The notes: generated by a model not told the origin, from the letters alone. Numbered from the stretch's first letter, positions 1 to 9,429 are shown. The stretch: DNA of 64,000 nucleotides from Endozoicomonas sp965198415 (GCA_965198415.1 CBDAPN010000032.1:1550001-1614000), one strand, 5' to 3'. Translations and numbers: made by a program.

Positions 1-417
1 CATAACATAGATGTCGCAAAGTGCGGCCATTTTCCGTGACAAACTTTCGTCGTCTTTTTTCTCGCCAACGTTAAAACGACAGTTGTCCAAAATAACCAGC
101 TCACCAGCAGCCACATCAAAACCACCCTCAACCCAATCTTTGATCAGGCGAACGCTTTTACCCAATAACTTTGCGATGTAATCCGCCACAGGCTTTAGGG
201 AAAACTGCTCCTCATATTTGCCCTCTGTGGGTCTTCCAAGGTGAGAAGTCACCATCACATGAGCGCCTGCTGCCAAGGCTTGTTTGATGGTTGGCAAAGA
301 GGCGAGAATTCGGGCGTCGCTGGTAACCTGGCCGTCTTTTACCGGAACATTGAGATCTTCGCGGATCAGCACACGCTTACCAGCCAGATCAAGGTCGGTC
401 ATCTTTAAAACGTTCAT
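1..417 (-). CDS. pgk: Phosphoglycerate kinase, N-terminal part (cut by window edge)
   Basis: Phosphoglycerate kinase moves a phosphate from 1,3-bisphosphoglycerate to ADP in cytosolic glycolysis. Only the first 139 codons are in the window; the gene continues past position 1. The family's substrate-binding N-terminal motifs are visible: REDLNVP at about residues 19-25 and SHLGRP at 58-63, followed by the conserved LKPVADYIAKLLG and LDNCRFNVGEKK segments. The ATG at 415-417 has a GAGGA ribosome site about 7 bases upstream. The gene upstream on the same strand is the HiPIP gene, which has its own terminator between the two, so pgk is probably transcribed separately. Identity is secure from the N-terminal motifs alone. 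Confidence 0.95.
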   Translation of the reverse strand, partial: MNVLKMTDLDLAGKRVLIREDLNVPVKDGQVTSDARILASLPTIKQALAAGAHVMVTSHLGRPTEGKYEEQFSLKPVADYIAKLLGKSVRLIKDWVEGGFDVAAGELVILDNCRFNVGEKKDDESLSRKMAALCDIYVM

Positions 418-681
418 GGGGAGTCCTCTTGATATTCATCTGCAGCTGTGGCCGCAGATTTTTTCAAAGCAGTGAGAAAACGACGGGACAATACCATAGA
501 AATTTTTCAACAGGTATTCATTGGCGCGCCCTGCTGACTTGAATAGTCGGGTTTTACTGGGCTGCACAAGATTTCAGGCTTCGCCAAAGAGAGCCTTTGG
601 AGCGGGCAACCTCAAACTAATAATAGTTCAATGCGCCGAAAGCTGAGACTGCTGTATCAGGCCAACATTTGGTCAGCCAAT
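418..681. other. Intergenic region upstream of pgk
   Basis: No open frame with coding character or recognisable repeat was found here. The pgk promoter should lie in this stretch, but no clear -35/-10 pair stood out. Confidence 0.4.
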
Positions 682-705
682 AAAAAAACCCCACCACGGG
701 TGAGG
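682..705 (-). terminator. Intrinsic terminator of the HiPIP gene
   Basis: Read on the minus strand, a 7-bp stem (CCTCACC with GGTGGGG, one G-T pair) with a 3-base loop is followed by seven T. It lies about 40 bases after the HiPIP stop codon. Confidence 0.8.
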
Positions 706-746
706 CTTGTTAAGTCTTTTTATTATCTAATTATTATTGGATTGGA

Positions 747-1093
747 TTAAGCAGGTTTCGCCACCCAAGCTTTACACCAGCCATTGGGTTCAACAGAGTT
801 GGCTGGAAATAACTTACACCCTTTATTCGCAGCCGTGTAAAGAGCGCAATTTTCGCACTTGCGACCTTCTTGATGCCCCTCCACCGCTTTGGCTGCTTCT
901 TGAGTTTTTTTATAGGACAACCCCATAGCGACAGGGTTGGTCTCCTCAAGCGGTGAGAGCGATTCGGCAAAGGCCGATGGGCTGGTAATTTTAAACAGTG
1001 GGAGAAGAGCAGAGACAGCAGCAAATTGCAAAAATTGACGCCGGGAGGGGCTGCGCTGATCCCGGGTGGGTTTTCAGGCGATCTTTCAGACAT
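747..1093 (-). CDS. High-potential iron-sulfur protein (HiPIP), apparent frameshift in Tat leader
   Basis: HiPIPs are small periplasmic [4Fe-4S] electron carriers. The mature part shows the four cluster cysteines in family spacing (CENC, then GCKLF and GWCKAW) and the usual size of about 70 residues. The cofactor-loaded protein needs Tat export, and the same frame contains SRRQFLQFAAVSALLPL, a clear twin-arginine leader ending in AFA-ES. That frame has no ATG before the twin arginine. The only good ATG (1091-1093) is in another frame, reading MSERSPEN. Adding one A to the AAAA run at about 1072-1075 joins them as MSERSPEKPTRDQRSPSRRQF. So either the assembly lost one base in a homopolymer or the leader is truly frameshifted. 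The uninterrupted frame alone begins at a TTG (1031), after the twin arginine. Identity is firm; integrity is not. Confidence 0.85.
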
Positions 1094-1358
1094 AACATTA
1101 CCTCATCTTGCTTTATATTCATTTCAGGCCTAATGGTATTCAGGCTTGAAACGTTGCTTTAATATAGGAAGGTTTACGCAGGCCAAAATCCCGCGGATCA
1201 TCGCTACTGTAGCGGTGGTGGGTGAATAAACCAGATACCATATGCGCCACCACCAAAGCCGGGCAGCACCAGTCAAAAGTACAAAAAATACAATATGACT
1301 TGACTCGCCAAGCCGAAATCCGTTTAATACGCCTCGCACAGCAAATTGCGCTGTTTTT
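1094..1358. other. Intergenic region between HiPIP and tRNA-Phe genes
   Basis: No supported gene. An 83-codon minus-strand frame (1130-1381) has no ribosome site or recognisable features and was not accepted. The HiPIP promoter is expected near the left end. Confidence 0.4.
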
Positions 1359-1390
1359 TTGACAAACAGTGTTAGTTGCAACTCTTAATT
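1359..1390 (+). promoter_or_regulatory. Candidate promoter of the tRNA-Phe pair
   Basis: A perfect TTGACA -35 box at 1359-1364 is followed 18-19 bases later by TCTTAAT, a moderate -10, about 25 bases before the first tRNA. Position and the good -35 suggest a sigma-70 promoter; the -10 is weak. Confidence 0.45.
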
Positions 1391-1412
1391 CCCGCAGTTA
1401 GGGTTAAGAGTC

Positions 1413-1488
<76 letters not shown>

Positions 1489-1508
1489 TACAAACAGACA
1501 AAATTTTC

Positions 1509-1584
<76 letters not shown>

Positions 1585-1593
1585 TACAAAAAA

Positions 1594-1624
1594 GCCTTGA
1601 GCATTCACTCAAGGCTTTTTTTTT
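1594..1624 (+). terminator. Intrinsic terminator after tRNA-Phe pair
   Basis: Perfect 8-bp stem GCCTTGAG/CTCAAGGC with a 6-base loop, followed by nine T. An A-run on the other side means it could also end the minus-strand yggX transcript, whose stop is about 50 bases away. Confidence 0.9.
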
Positions 1625-1676
1625 GCACACAAGCTTTGGCTAAGCTCATCCGGTTGAGAATAGCCAAATTGATACG

Positions 1677-1949
1677 CTATTTGGTTTCTGGCACATACCC
1701 CTCTGCAGCATCAACTTCCTGATTGGAAAAATATTTTTCCATCTGATCTGTCAGGTATTTGCGATCGTCTGGCTGGAACAGGCTTAAATGTTTTTCATTA
1801 ATCAGGCGGGTTTGATGCGCCTGCCACGCCGCCCAGGCTTCCTTGCAGATATTGTCAAAAATCCACTGACCTTTTGGACCGGGTATTGGTGGCACCAACA
1901 GGCCTTCAGCTTCCTTTTTCAGTTTTACGCATTGAACCATTCTGGCCAT
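1677..1949 (-). CDS. yggX: YggX-family Fe(II)-trafficking / oxidative-stress protein
   Basis: This 90-residue protein matches the YggX family in length and in conserved blocks: a Cys near the N-terminus (MVQCVKLKKEAEGL), P-GP-G around residue 25, KEAWAAWQAHQTRLINEKHL in the middle, and a C-terminal EGYVP. Family members protect iron-sulfur enzymes from oxidative damage and are proposed to traffic iron in the cytosol. In many gammaproteobacteria the gene follows mutY; here selO lies upstream on the same strand with about 55 bases between them, so co-transcription with selO is possible. Confidence 0.93.
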   Translation of the reverse strand: MARMVQCVKLKKEAEGLLVPPIPGPKGQWIFDNICKEAWAAWQAHQTRLINEKHLSLFQPDDRKYLTDQMEKYFSNQEVDAAEGYVPETK

Positions 1950-2005
1950 TGTTAACTCACCGCTTCAATTAATTCAGAAGACGGCTATTTTAACGAGAAA
2001 AAGCG

Positions 2006-3451
2006 CTATGAAGAACAGCTAACTTCCAGCTTCTTGCCCCACGGGGGTGGTTCAGCAGCATAGTGGGCAAAATCCGGGTGCTCTTCAAACGGCGATTGAA
2101 GTACGCTCATCAGCTTTTCAAGTTCCCCATAATGCCCATCTTGTGCCTGCTCAATTGCCTGTTGTGCCAGATAATTCCTGAGAATGTATTTTGGATTCCG
2201 CTGTTTCATCTGTTGTTGGCGGGTTGTGTCATCCATCCGGTTCTTGTTCAGCCGGGTCTGGTATGTTTCTAGCCAGGGTAACAGTGCTCCATGGTTGGCC
2301 AGCTTCTGCAGTTTTTCTCGTGCCTCTGTTGCAGGAAAGTCACACAAAGTACGCAAGAACAGCGTGTAATCACAACGACTGTCGTGCAGTACTTGCAGTA
2401 AGTCGCGAATTAACTCTGCATCACCTACATCTTCATCTTCGAGCCCCAATTTTTCAGACATTAGTCGTGTGTAGGTTTGGGTGTAGATATCAGGGTATTC
2501 ATCCAGTGCCTTTTGAATGGGCTCTGGGTCATCAAATAGTGGCACCAGAGCCTGACCAAGTTTGCCGCAATTCCAGTAGCCAATCTCAGGTTGCTGGCTA
2601 AAAGCATAACGGCCATGGTGATCGGAGTGGTTACAAATGAAATGCCAGTCAAAATCATCCATAAAGCCGTAGGGACCATAGTCAAACGTGTCACCGATGA
2701 TGCTCATGTTATCGGTATTCATCACGCCGTGAGCAAAGCCTGCTGCCTGCCACTTTGCAATCATCACCGCTGTACGACGAACAACTTCTGCATAGAAGCA
2801 TGCATAACCATCTTTATTACCAGCAAAGCGCGGAAAGTTTTGCTCAATGGTGTAATCTGCCAGCTCTTGCAGGGCTTTGTGGTTACCGGTGTAGTAGAAG
2901 TATTCAAAATGACCAAACCGGATATGACTTTTGGCTAACCGCAACAGTGTCGCGCCAGCTTCCACGGTTTCCCGTTGTACTGGTGTATCGCTGGTGACCA
3001 CACATAAAGCGCGAGTGGTCGGAATACCAAGATGGTAAAGCGCTTCAGAGGCAAGAAACTCACGAATGCAGGAGCGCAATACAGCACGGCCATCGCCAAA
3101 GCGGGAGTAGGGCGTTTGTCCGGCGCCTTTCAAGTGTAAATCCCATTTTTCACCCCGTTCATTCACCAGCTCGCCGAGCAACAAACCTCTCCCGTCACCC
3201 AACTGCGGGTTATAGGCACCGAATTGATGGCCAGCGTACACCATGGCCAGGGGCTCACTGCCCGGCCATTGAGTATTTCCGGAACAGATACTGGTGAGCA
3301 TGCTCTGCTGCGAATCATCCAGATTCAGTAATTGCCCTGCAGCTGAACTATAGGCCACCAGTCGTGGGTTTTTCAGGGGCATTGCCCCCTGTTTGGTATA
3401 AAAATAGTCCGGTAAACGGGAAAACGTGTTGTTAAATAATGTTCTGTCCAT
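2006..3451 (-). CDS. selO: Protein adenylyltransferase SelO (YdiU/UPF0061)
   Basis: SelO is a pseudokinase-fold enzyme that transfers AMP from ATP to Ser/Thr/Tyr of target proteins; in E. coli it is linked to redox homeostasis. The 481-residue length is normal. Visible family hallmarks are YAGHQFGAYNPQLGDGRG (about 70-87), KGAGQTPYSRFGDGRAVLR (about 107-125), the LASEALYHLGIPTTRAL segment and the NTDNMS/DYGPYGFMDDFD region. The C-terminus ends in SCSS; eukaryotic homologues carry selenocysteine at a nearby C-terminal position, so a Cys here is the usual bacterial form. The start is the first ATG of the frame. It lies between yggX (downstream) and the autotransporter gene (upstream, 42-base gap), all on the minus strand. 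Confidence 0.95.
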   Translation of the reverse strand: MDRTLFNNTFSRLPDYFYTKQGAMPLKNPRLVAYSSAAGQLLNLDDSQQSMLTSICSGNTQWPGSEPLAMVYAGHQFGAYNPQLGDGRGLLLGELVNERGEKWDLHLKGAGQTPYSRFGDGRAVLRSCIREFLASEALYHLGIPTTRALCVVTSDTPVQRETVEAGATLLRLAKSHIRFGHFEYFYYTGNHKALQELADYTIEQNFPRFAGNKDGYACFYAEVVRRTAVMIAKWQAAGFAHGVMNTDNMSIIGDTFDYGPYGFMDDFDWHFICNHSDHHGRYAFSQQPEIGYWNCGKLGQALVPLFDDPEPIQKALDEYPDIYTQTYTRLMSEKLGLEDEDVGDAELIRDLLQVLHDSRCDYTLFLRTLCDFPATEAREKLQKLANHGALLPWLETYQTRLNKNRMDDTTRQQQMKQRNPKYILRNYLAQQAIEQAQDGHYGELEKLMSVLQSPFEEHPDFAHYAAEPPPWGKKLEVSCSS

Positions 3452-3493
3452 GGGTGTATCCTGCTTACCTAACGTTGCTTATACGTCTCTGTG

Positions 3494-6400
3494 TCAGAAT
3501 AGGTAGCGTAATTTGGCGATAAATCCGTTCACTTTAAAACTATCCGTCCAACTGTGCGAATAGTTAAAGGCGACGGTGGTATTTTTTGCGACATCCATAT
3601 TTAAGGTTGCATTAGCCATATAACTATTCCTGTCTCTACTCGACCCCATTAGCTCGAAAGTGGGACCGCCAACCATAAAGTGTGTGTGAACCTGAATGGG
3701 GTCCTTTTTGAAATCATGAAAGCCCATCAATTTAAGTTCGGGTCGGATCGTACCGTTATTGATGTCACCCATTAGCTTCAGGCCACCACCTAGCTTCATC
3801 ACTTCATATTTGGCGTTTTCGATATGCTCAAGAGAGAAGTACCGCTTGGCCGGGTTGTGTGAAACTTCGGTATAGTCGTCGGTTTTGATGGCTCGATAGT
3901 TAAACGACACCAGTGGTTGCCAGCTCCACACGCTGCTAAGTGCAAAAGTGTAGCCTGCGTTTAGGCCGACACCCCAACTGCGTGTTTTATAGTCTGAGTC
4001 ATGGCGACTGTCGTCAATAAAACGACTCCCCTTATGCTTGCCAAAGGCATAACTCATATGGCCATCGAAAAAGAAATTTTCCTCTGAGTAAGAGGAGTAC
4101 AGACTGGCCACGTGGGTGTTGCTATCAAGATTACGCTTGGCAAAATGGGTGGAGTGAGCCTCGCCTTTGACATAGGTATAGGCTACACCAACATCAATAT
4201 CCGAATTATTTTTCAGAGCGCTGTCAACACCAATAGAAAAGCCATTGGCTTTGGCATCATAACCCGGATAAATTTCCAGCTGATCTTGCTCTGCTTTTTT
4301 GTACGAGTATTGTAGCCAGAAGCCGCCATTAGAAAACAGGTCTCCCATCTCGACACCAGAGTGCTTGCCGGTCAACCTGTCCCCCAGAGATTGTTTAGCC
4401 GTATCTAATGCCAGCTTGGTATTGTCTACTGCATTAGGTGAAATGAACGGGTACAGTTCCGCCAGCTTTTCCTTTGACTCTATATTCTTATCAATATATT
4501 TCTTGAGCATGCAGCCGGCACTATCAGGGTCTTCTTCGCAGGCTTTTGAGCCGCCTTTAACAATCTTTTTAAAGCCCAAAGGAGGTAGTTTTTTATCCGG
4601 CTTTACCGGTATAAACGGTTTAACCTTATCAGCCGAGCTGACCAGCAGCATTCTTTTTGCATTATCCGGATCAATGACGGTGTCAAAATGAATACTCAGT
4701 TTCTCAAGACCCCGGATCAAGACAGGCTGGTTAATATTACCGACTGACGATTGCATTAGCAGATATTTCTGACCCTTAGCAGGATTTTTGATGAGTGAGA
4801 CGTCAAAATCCAGCTCTGCATCGTGACCAATCACAATATTTTCGGCATGAACAATCGGTGGTTGTGCGGACTGCCCGTCATACATTGGCTGTAAGCGCTC
4901 GGACTTTGGATCGTTATTGGTAAGCACAAGACGTCCATCTTGCTGATAAGCACCCTCAACATTGAGTGCATAAGGTATTTTTACGGTAGCGCCCTTGTGA
5001 ATATGGACAGTAGGCTTTGCTGATTTTGACTGTTTAATGACTACTACATTTTTGCCAGTAAACGTCAGCGTACCATTTATGTTGATCAAGCCACTTGCAT
5101 TCAATAGCGTGCCATCGTAGCGGTTATGGCCACTGAAATGTATATGGTCGATATCCGATAACTGTTTTTTCACCACTGTGTCAGTGGCAAAGAGCTGGTC
5201 GCCTTTACCGGCAATACCCCTCACAGAGCCCAATGAGCCACCACTCTGTTTAATAATAAATGCCGGGCGATGCTGATCCGACATCAAGTTTACACGGTGT
5301 AAAACACCTTTGGAGTTTATGTTGACCTCACCTTTGAAGTCAGTGAAGCCTGTTGACAAGGTGGCTTTATCTTTTGGTGATGGCGTTAATTGAGCAACGC
5401 GTAAATTGTTTACCTCAACTCCGGCCGGAACATTAATATTCTTTGGGTCAACCAACTGGGTGCTTGGCCATTCAGAGCCCACAAGGTTAACGTTGAAGAA
5501 ATTGCTGGCTTCACGAAGCTGCCCCTTCACGAGGTTCAGCGTGTCTTTCCTGTCGTGCCGCCCTTGTATTTTCCCGGTATCACCACCTTTTTGCATAAAC
5601 ACTAGCTGGGGACGCTTGATACGAGCAGAAAAGTCAAGGTTTTGCAGTTTACCCGCAGGCTTAGAAGCTGCCATGCTTTGCGTTTCAAGGTTGCCGAGCA
5701 GCAGATTGCTTTCTCCACCTAAATTGCTGACGATAAGTGGGTTGGATTCGTCGTATACACCATTCTCGTCAAAGTGAAGATACAGCGATTGATTTCTAAA
5801 CTTATGACTGCCACTCATGGATTTATCTGTAGCCATCAGGTTATCCACAAGCCCACCAGCAGTAATGTGCAATGATTTTAGATTATTCACATCACCACTA
5901 CTCTCCCAGCTCTGTGCCTCAACCCAGATATCCTTGACGGAGTTGATAAAGCCAAGACTGGCTCCCTTGAAAATATTGACTCTTTCAACCTGTCCATCGG
6001 AGTGGATTCTGGAAATATTGAGAGGGTTGCTTGGCTCTGTCTGGATATTCAGCTGTGACTCAGCTAAAGGAATGGAGTGAATTGATCGGGTGTCAGCAAT
6101 ATTTAACACCTTGAGCGAGACATCAGCAAGGAGGTCCCGGGCATTGATCCAGCCATCGGATTTGAAATCGTTATCTTGTAAATGGATTTCTTTAATCTTA
6201 GCAATATTCCCTGTCAGGTGAGCGCCCTTAGCAATTGTCAGAGTACCAACATGTTTTGCAGCCAAGTGAAAGGCATGATTTTTTGGCGTAGCCACCACCA
6301 GATTTTTCCCCAGAGGAGAAACTAACGGGTTCTCACCGATCAATACGTATCCAAGACTGGTGTCGTGAATAATGGCGCTATCAGCATTGCTGATTTTGCC

Positions 6401-8017
6401 AAGCTCAAAACTTTCGCTTTCTTTGGCGTGGATCACAACCCGACCACCTTCCATGGACAGATCGCCAAGGCTTGCGTTGCCGTATATGTTGATTGTTCCT
6501 GTTTTGCTGCCAGCTACCGCATTCAGTGACATTCTTTGCTCTTTAGCGGTGGTAGCCCTGATGGTTTGTGAGCTGGTTGAGGTCTCTTTAGGAGCGCTGC
6601 TCCCATAAACGTGAAGTTCCGACAAGAGACCTTTTTTATTCAGATTTATTGCTTCAATGTTGCTAAACAAGCCAGCAGACGACCACTTCTGACTATCAAT
6701 CGTTACATTATGAATATGATCGACATTCTGGACGTGTCCGTTTTGCAGAATCAGCGAATCTTTACTGTTTGCATGCCCGACAAACTTCTCAATCCTGCCA
6801 CCAAAAAGATTTACTTTTGCTGCGGGGCGCTTGTCTTTGGATAAGTCAATGCTGGCGACACCAGACGCTTCAACGTCAATACCAAGCGTACGGGTTTTTG
6901 GTAATCTGTCGGTAAAGCGCAGTTGCAGTGTCTGCTTGGTGCCGACGGGTACATCGTCCATTGTATAGCTGACTGTACCATTGGTGGATATATCACGTGG
7001 ATTAATTACCGGCTTACTGACAACCCAGTCTTTACCCTCAGAGTAGATAAATTCAAAGTTTTGAATTTCACCATCGATAAGTGCGACTGAAGAACTGGCT
7101 TTGTCGGTTTCATGTTTTGGCTTGATACGTAAGAAGTCAATGTCGCTGTTACCTACAAGGTTGCCACGCACAGTGCCGCCGCGAAATTCAATCAGATTAA
7201 AATCGCCATCCGTGCCGTTAGTAAGGACGGCTCGTTTTTTTCCTTCAGTTAAACTTCCGGGGGAAAGGTGAATAACATTATACGGCCCCGTACAATGGAT
7301 GGCAGTATCTTCACTGACGATAGAACCCGAGTTCCCCAAGCCTCCTCTGTGAAGACGTACGCCCAACCCTTCCGACTTAGCTCTGATTTCCCCATCATTG
7401 GTGACCACGCCAGGCTCCATGGTTTTTCCTTCCCTGGTGTCAAGGGTCTGGGCCAATATGCCGACTGAAAGAGGGCCGGAAACATTGATCTTGCCTTCAT
7501 TTCTAATGTATCCACCATTGTAAGAGAGCATGGCGGTGCCCTCACCCTTGATTACACCAACTTTGTCGTTAATGACCCCAGCTTTATAGGCAGCCCCCTC
7601 TTTTCCCCAATCGGTATAATGCTCAACCCAATGAATATTCTTACCATCGCTGGTCATCCCGATGCCTCTTGGGTTGTCCAGAGTAATTGTCGCCTGGTTG
7701 ATGACCGTTATCTTGGAGTCGATGTTTTTCTTATCTGCCGTTGCGGTTAATGCCGAGGAGGCTGAACCCACCACCTTGTTATCTTTGTTAATGGTGACAC
7801 GGTTATCTATTTTTTTACCGTCCAGCTCAGTATCCCCTGACCGGAAGCTGTTACCGACCCCAAAGCTACCTGCTTTTTTTGACAAAGCAGAAATAACCCG
7901 ATCTTCCCGGAAATTAGAAGCGGTTGGTTCTGCATACGCCACCTGTGCTGAAATAACAGAGCCTATGGCGAGAGCCAGAACTTTCTTATGAAGTTCCTCA
8001 ATGTTTGAAGCAAGCAT
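3494..8017 (-). CDS. Large autotransporter (type V secretion) with novel passenger
   Basis: A 1507-residue surface or secreted protein. Residues 1-29 form a Sec signal (basic/amphipathic start, hydrophobic VLALAIGSVISAQ, cleavage near AYA-EP). The passenger, to about residue 1150, is rich in short beta-strand repeats of Asn, Gly, Ser and Ile/Val, typical of a right-handed beta-helix, with N-terminal GVIND/GVIKGEG/GGYIRNEGKINVSG repeats as in autotransporter adhesins. A Lys/Pro-rich stretch (PFIPVKPDKKLPP), a CEEDPDSAGC pair and a helical linker lead into a beta-barrel of about 275 residues ending in KLRYLF, the C-terminal aromatic expected for BAM insertion. No protease, lipase or RGD motif was noticed, so adhesion is an inference. 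It has its own upstream region of about 500 bases. Confidence 0.9.
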   Translation of the reverse strand: MLASNIEELHKKVLALAIGSVISAQVAYAEPTASNFREDRVISALSKKAGSFGVGNSFRSGDTELDGKKIDNRVTINKDNKVVGSASSALTATADKKNIDSKITVINQATITLDNPRGIGMTSDGKNIHWVEHYTDWGKEGAAYKAGVINDKVGVIKGEGTAMLSYNGGYIRNEGKINVSGPLSVGILAQTLDTREGKTMEPGVVTNDGEIRAKSEGLGVRLHRGGLGNSGSIVSEDTAIHCTGPYNVIHLSPGSLTEGKKRAVLTNGTDGDFNLIEFRGGTVRGNLVGNSDIDFLRIKPKHETDKASSSVALIDGEIQNFEFIYSEGKDWVVSKPVINPRDISTNGTVSYTMDDVPVGTKQTLQLRFTDRLPKTRTLGIDVEASGVASIDLSKDKRPAAKVNLFGGRIEKFVGHANSKDSLILQNGHVQNVDHIHNVTIDSQKWSSAGLFSNIEAINLNKKGLLSELHVYGSSAPKETSTSSQTIRATTAKEQRMSLNAVAGSKTGTINIYGNASLGDLSMEGGRVVIHAKESESFELGKISNADSAIIHDTSLGYVLIGENPLVSPLGKNLVVATPKNHAFHLAAKHVGTLTIAKGAHLTGNIAKIKEIHLQDNDFKSDGWINARDLLADVSLKVLNIADTRSIHSIPLAESQLNIQTEPSNPLNISRIHSDGQVERVNIFKGASLGFINSVKDIWVEAQSWESSGDVNNLKSLHITAGGLVDNLMATDKSMSGSHKFRNQSLYLHFDENGVYDESNPLIVSNLGGESNLLLGNLETQSMAASKPAGKLQNLDFSARIKRPQLVFMQKGGDTGKIQGRHDRKDTLNLVKGQLREASNFFNVNLVGSEWPSTQLVDPKNINVPAGVEVNNLRVAQLTPSPKDKATLSTGFTDFKGEVNINSKGVLHRVNLMSDQHRPAFIIKQSGGSLGSVRGIAGKGDQLFATDTVVKKQLSDIDHIHFSGHNRYDGTLLNASGLININGTLTFTGKNVVVIKQSKSAKPTVHIHKGATVKIPYALNVEGAYQQDGRLVLTNNDPKSERLQPMYDGQSAQPPIVHAENIVIGHDAELDFDVSLIKNPAKGQKYLLMQSSVGNINQPVLIRGLEKLSIHFDTVIDPDNAKRMLLVSSADKVKPFIPVKPDKKLPPLGFKKIVKGGSKACEEDPDSAGCMLKKYIDKNIESKEKLAELYPFISPNAVDNTKLALDTAKQSLGDRLTGKHSGVEMGDLFSNGGFWLQYSYKKAEQDQLEIYPGYDAKANGFSIGVDSALKNNSDIDVGVAYTYVKGEAHSTHFAKRNLDSNTHVASLYSSYSEENFFFDGHMSYAFGKHKGSRFIDDSRHDSDYKTRSWGVGLNAGYTFALSSVWSWQPLVSFNYRAIKTDDYTEVSHNPAKRYFSLEHIENAKYEVMKLGGGLKLMGDINNGTIRPELKLMGFHDFKKDPIQVHTHFMVGGPTFELMGSSRDRNSYMANATLNMDVAKNTTVAFNYSHSWTDSFKVNGFIAKLRYLF

Positions 8018-8532
8018 GCAAAAAGACCTTAAGTAAGGGGGTTAGCAGAAACCTTTTCGAGCATCGATTAGCCAGAGTATTAACGGTTCCTGCGTTTATA
8101 TAGGTTTTGCATCCATGCTCAGTACTCAAGGGCACCATGTTCGTTCAGGCTTCTGAGAGGCTGATGACTTTTGAACGTGCTATTTCATGTATGGAGTGTA
8201 GACAAAATTAACCCGGTGCTAGCAGCTCACAGGCAAAGGGAATGTCAAAATCGGTGAAAAAAGTTACAAGGAGATTTCATTGAGAGCCAAGACTTAAAGT
8301 ATTTAACGAGTGTCGTTTAAAATACCGGAGCTTTGACTTTTCTTTGAGTAACACGCCTATAGTCGTCTTATTATCTAGACCACAGCAGAGTAGCGGATTA
8401 TATGGAGATTGCTTCAGTCTACCCATCAGGGTCAGCATAGACCGTATTTCAAAGAGTTCTGTTGATGGAACACCATTTTCATTAGAAATGAGTAATTTTA
8501 TTCCACTTATAAATAAAAAATATTAAACGACA
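8018..8532. other. Intergenic region with 12-bp inverted repeats
   Basis: This 515-base stretch should hold the autotransporter promoter (minus strand). A perfect 12-bp inverted repeat (AGTGTCGTTTAA at 8309-8320 and its complement at 8523-8534) brackets 226 bases, and the right arm overlaps the last codons of rsmE. The interior has a minus-strand frame of about 80 codons with no usable start and is not called. A small non-autonomous mobile element is possible. Confidence 0.4.
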
Positions 8533-9258
8533 CTAAAAATCACCCCAAAGATACTGCATCAGGGAAATTGCCACCACAGGCGCAGTTTCTGTACGTAACA
8601 CCCGTGGGCCAAGAGCCAAAGGGTTGAACTGATGTTGCGCTGCTAAGTCAATCTCCCACTCAGTTAAACCGCCTTCCGGGCCAATCAACAACGAAATGGA
8701 CTGGGCTGGCGCAAAGCCACTTAAACTTTTTTGCGTTCGGTGATGCAGAACAAAATTCAGTTCAGTAGTGCGCGTTGTGAGCCACTCACCCATTTTTACC
8801 GGGGCGTTAATGGTTGGCACAATATTGCGGCCACATTGTTCACAGGCACTGATGGCTACCTGCTGCCAATGCTGCAGGCGCTTATCAAGTCGCTCGGGGT
8901 TAAGCTTTACCTCGCACCGTTCACTCCACAGTGGTGTTATGGTGGTCACACCCACTTCCGTAGCTTTTTGGATGGCATAGTCCATGCGCTCCCCCCGGCT
9001 CAATGTCTGCCCCAGTTCTATGGTGAGCGGGGACTGGGCATCCCCAGCAATAAACGACGAAAGCGCAACGGTTACTGTTTTTTTACTGACACTTTCCACC
9101 ACTCCTTGCCATGCGCCACCAGCACCATTAAAAAGCGTGAGCGGCTCACCCGCCTTCATGCGTAAAACACGGCCTACGTGGTTCGCAGCACTGTCGGACA
9201 AGGTAACTGAACGCTCAGCCTGAAGCGGCTGCTCACAAAAGATGCGGGGGTTTTTCAT
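8533..9258 (-). CDS. rsmE: 16S rRNA (uracil1498-N3)-methyltransferase RsmE
   Basis: RsmE methylates N3 of U1498 in 16S rRNA using S-adenosylmethionine. At 241 residues it has the family length. An N-terminal PUA-like part (HVGRVLRMKAGEPLTLFNGAGG) precedes the SPOUT domain, with QKATEVGV (about 98-105), SERCEVKL, the knot loop LLIGPEGGLTEWEI (about 189-202) and LGPRVLRTETAPV near the C-terminus, all SAM-site motifs. The last bases overlap one arm of a 12-bp inverted repeat, so a downstream insertion may have replaced the original terminator. Confidence 0.95.
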   Translation of the reverse strand: MKNPRIFCEQPLQAERSVTLSDSAANHVGRVLRMKAGEPLTLFNGAGGAWQGVVESVSKKTVTVALSSFIAGDAQSPLTIELGQTLSRGERMDYAIQKATEVGVTTITPLWSERCEVKLNPERLDKRLQHWQQVAISACEQCGRNIVPTINAPVKMGEWLTTRTTELNFVLHHRTQKSLSGFAPAQSISLLIGPEGGLTEWEIDLAAQHQFNPLALGPRVLRTETAPVVAISLMQYLWGDF

Positions 9259-9395
9259 GGGCTAATCGTCATGGTGTTTGAGGTTATAGTGGGTAGTGAT
9301 TATAACCGCATTAGTTAAACAGGTAAGAAATAAGCGAATATCAGATATTATTCAGTGCGTGCAAAAAATAAGTATTAGCACTTACAAAAGCGTAG

Positions 9396-9422
9396 TTGTT
9401 CCCATACAAAGCATGGGAACAA
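9396..9422 (-). terminator. Hairpin downstream of the DASS transporter gene
   Basis: Perfect 10-bp stem TTGTTCCCAT/ATGGGAACAA with a 7-base loop, just after the transporter stop codon. The T-rich run on the minus strand is not immediate (CTACGCTTTTG), so termination is plausible rather than certain. Confidence 0.45.
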
Positions 9423-9429
9423 GTAAGGT

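Noticed and set aside
1130..1381. 83-codon minus-strand frame upstream of the tRNAs
   Set aside because: No ribosome site; overlaps the likely tRNA promoter; composition not protein-like.
4112..7991. Several plus-strand frames of 60-130 codons opposite the autotransporter
   Set aside because: No ribosome sites or family features; they mirror the strong coding signal of the minus strand.
8344..8526. 60-codon plus-strand frame inside the 12-bp inverted repeats
   Set aside because: No ribosome site and no recognisable protein; the segment looks non-coding.
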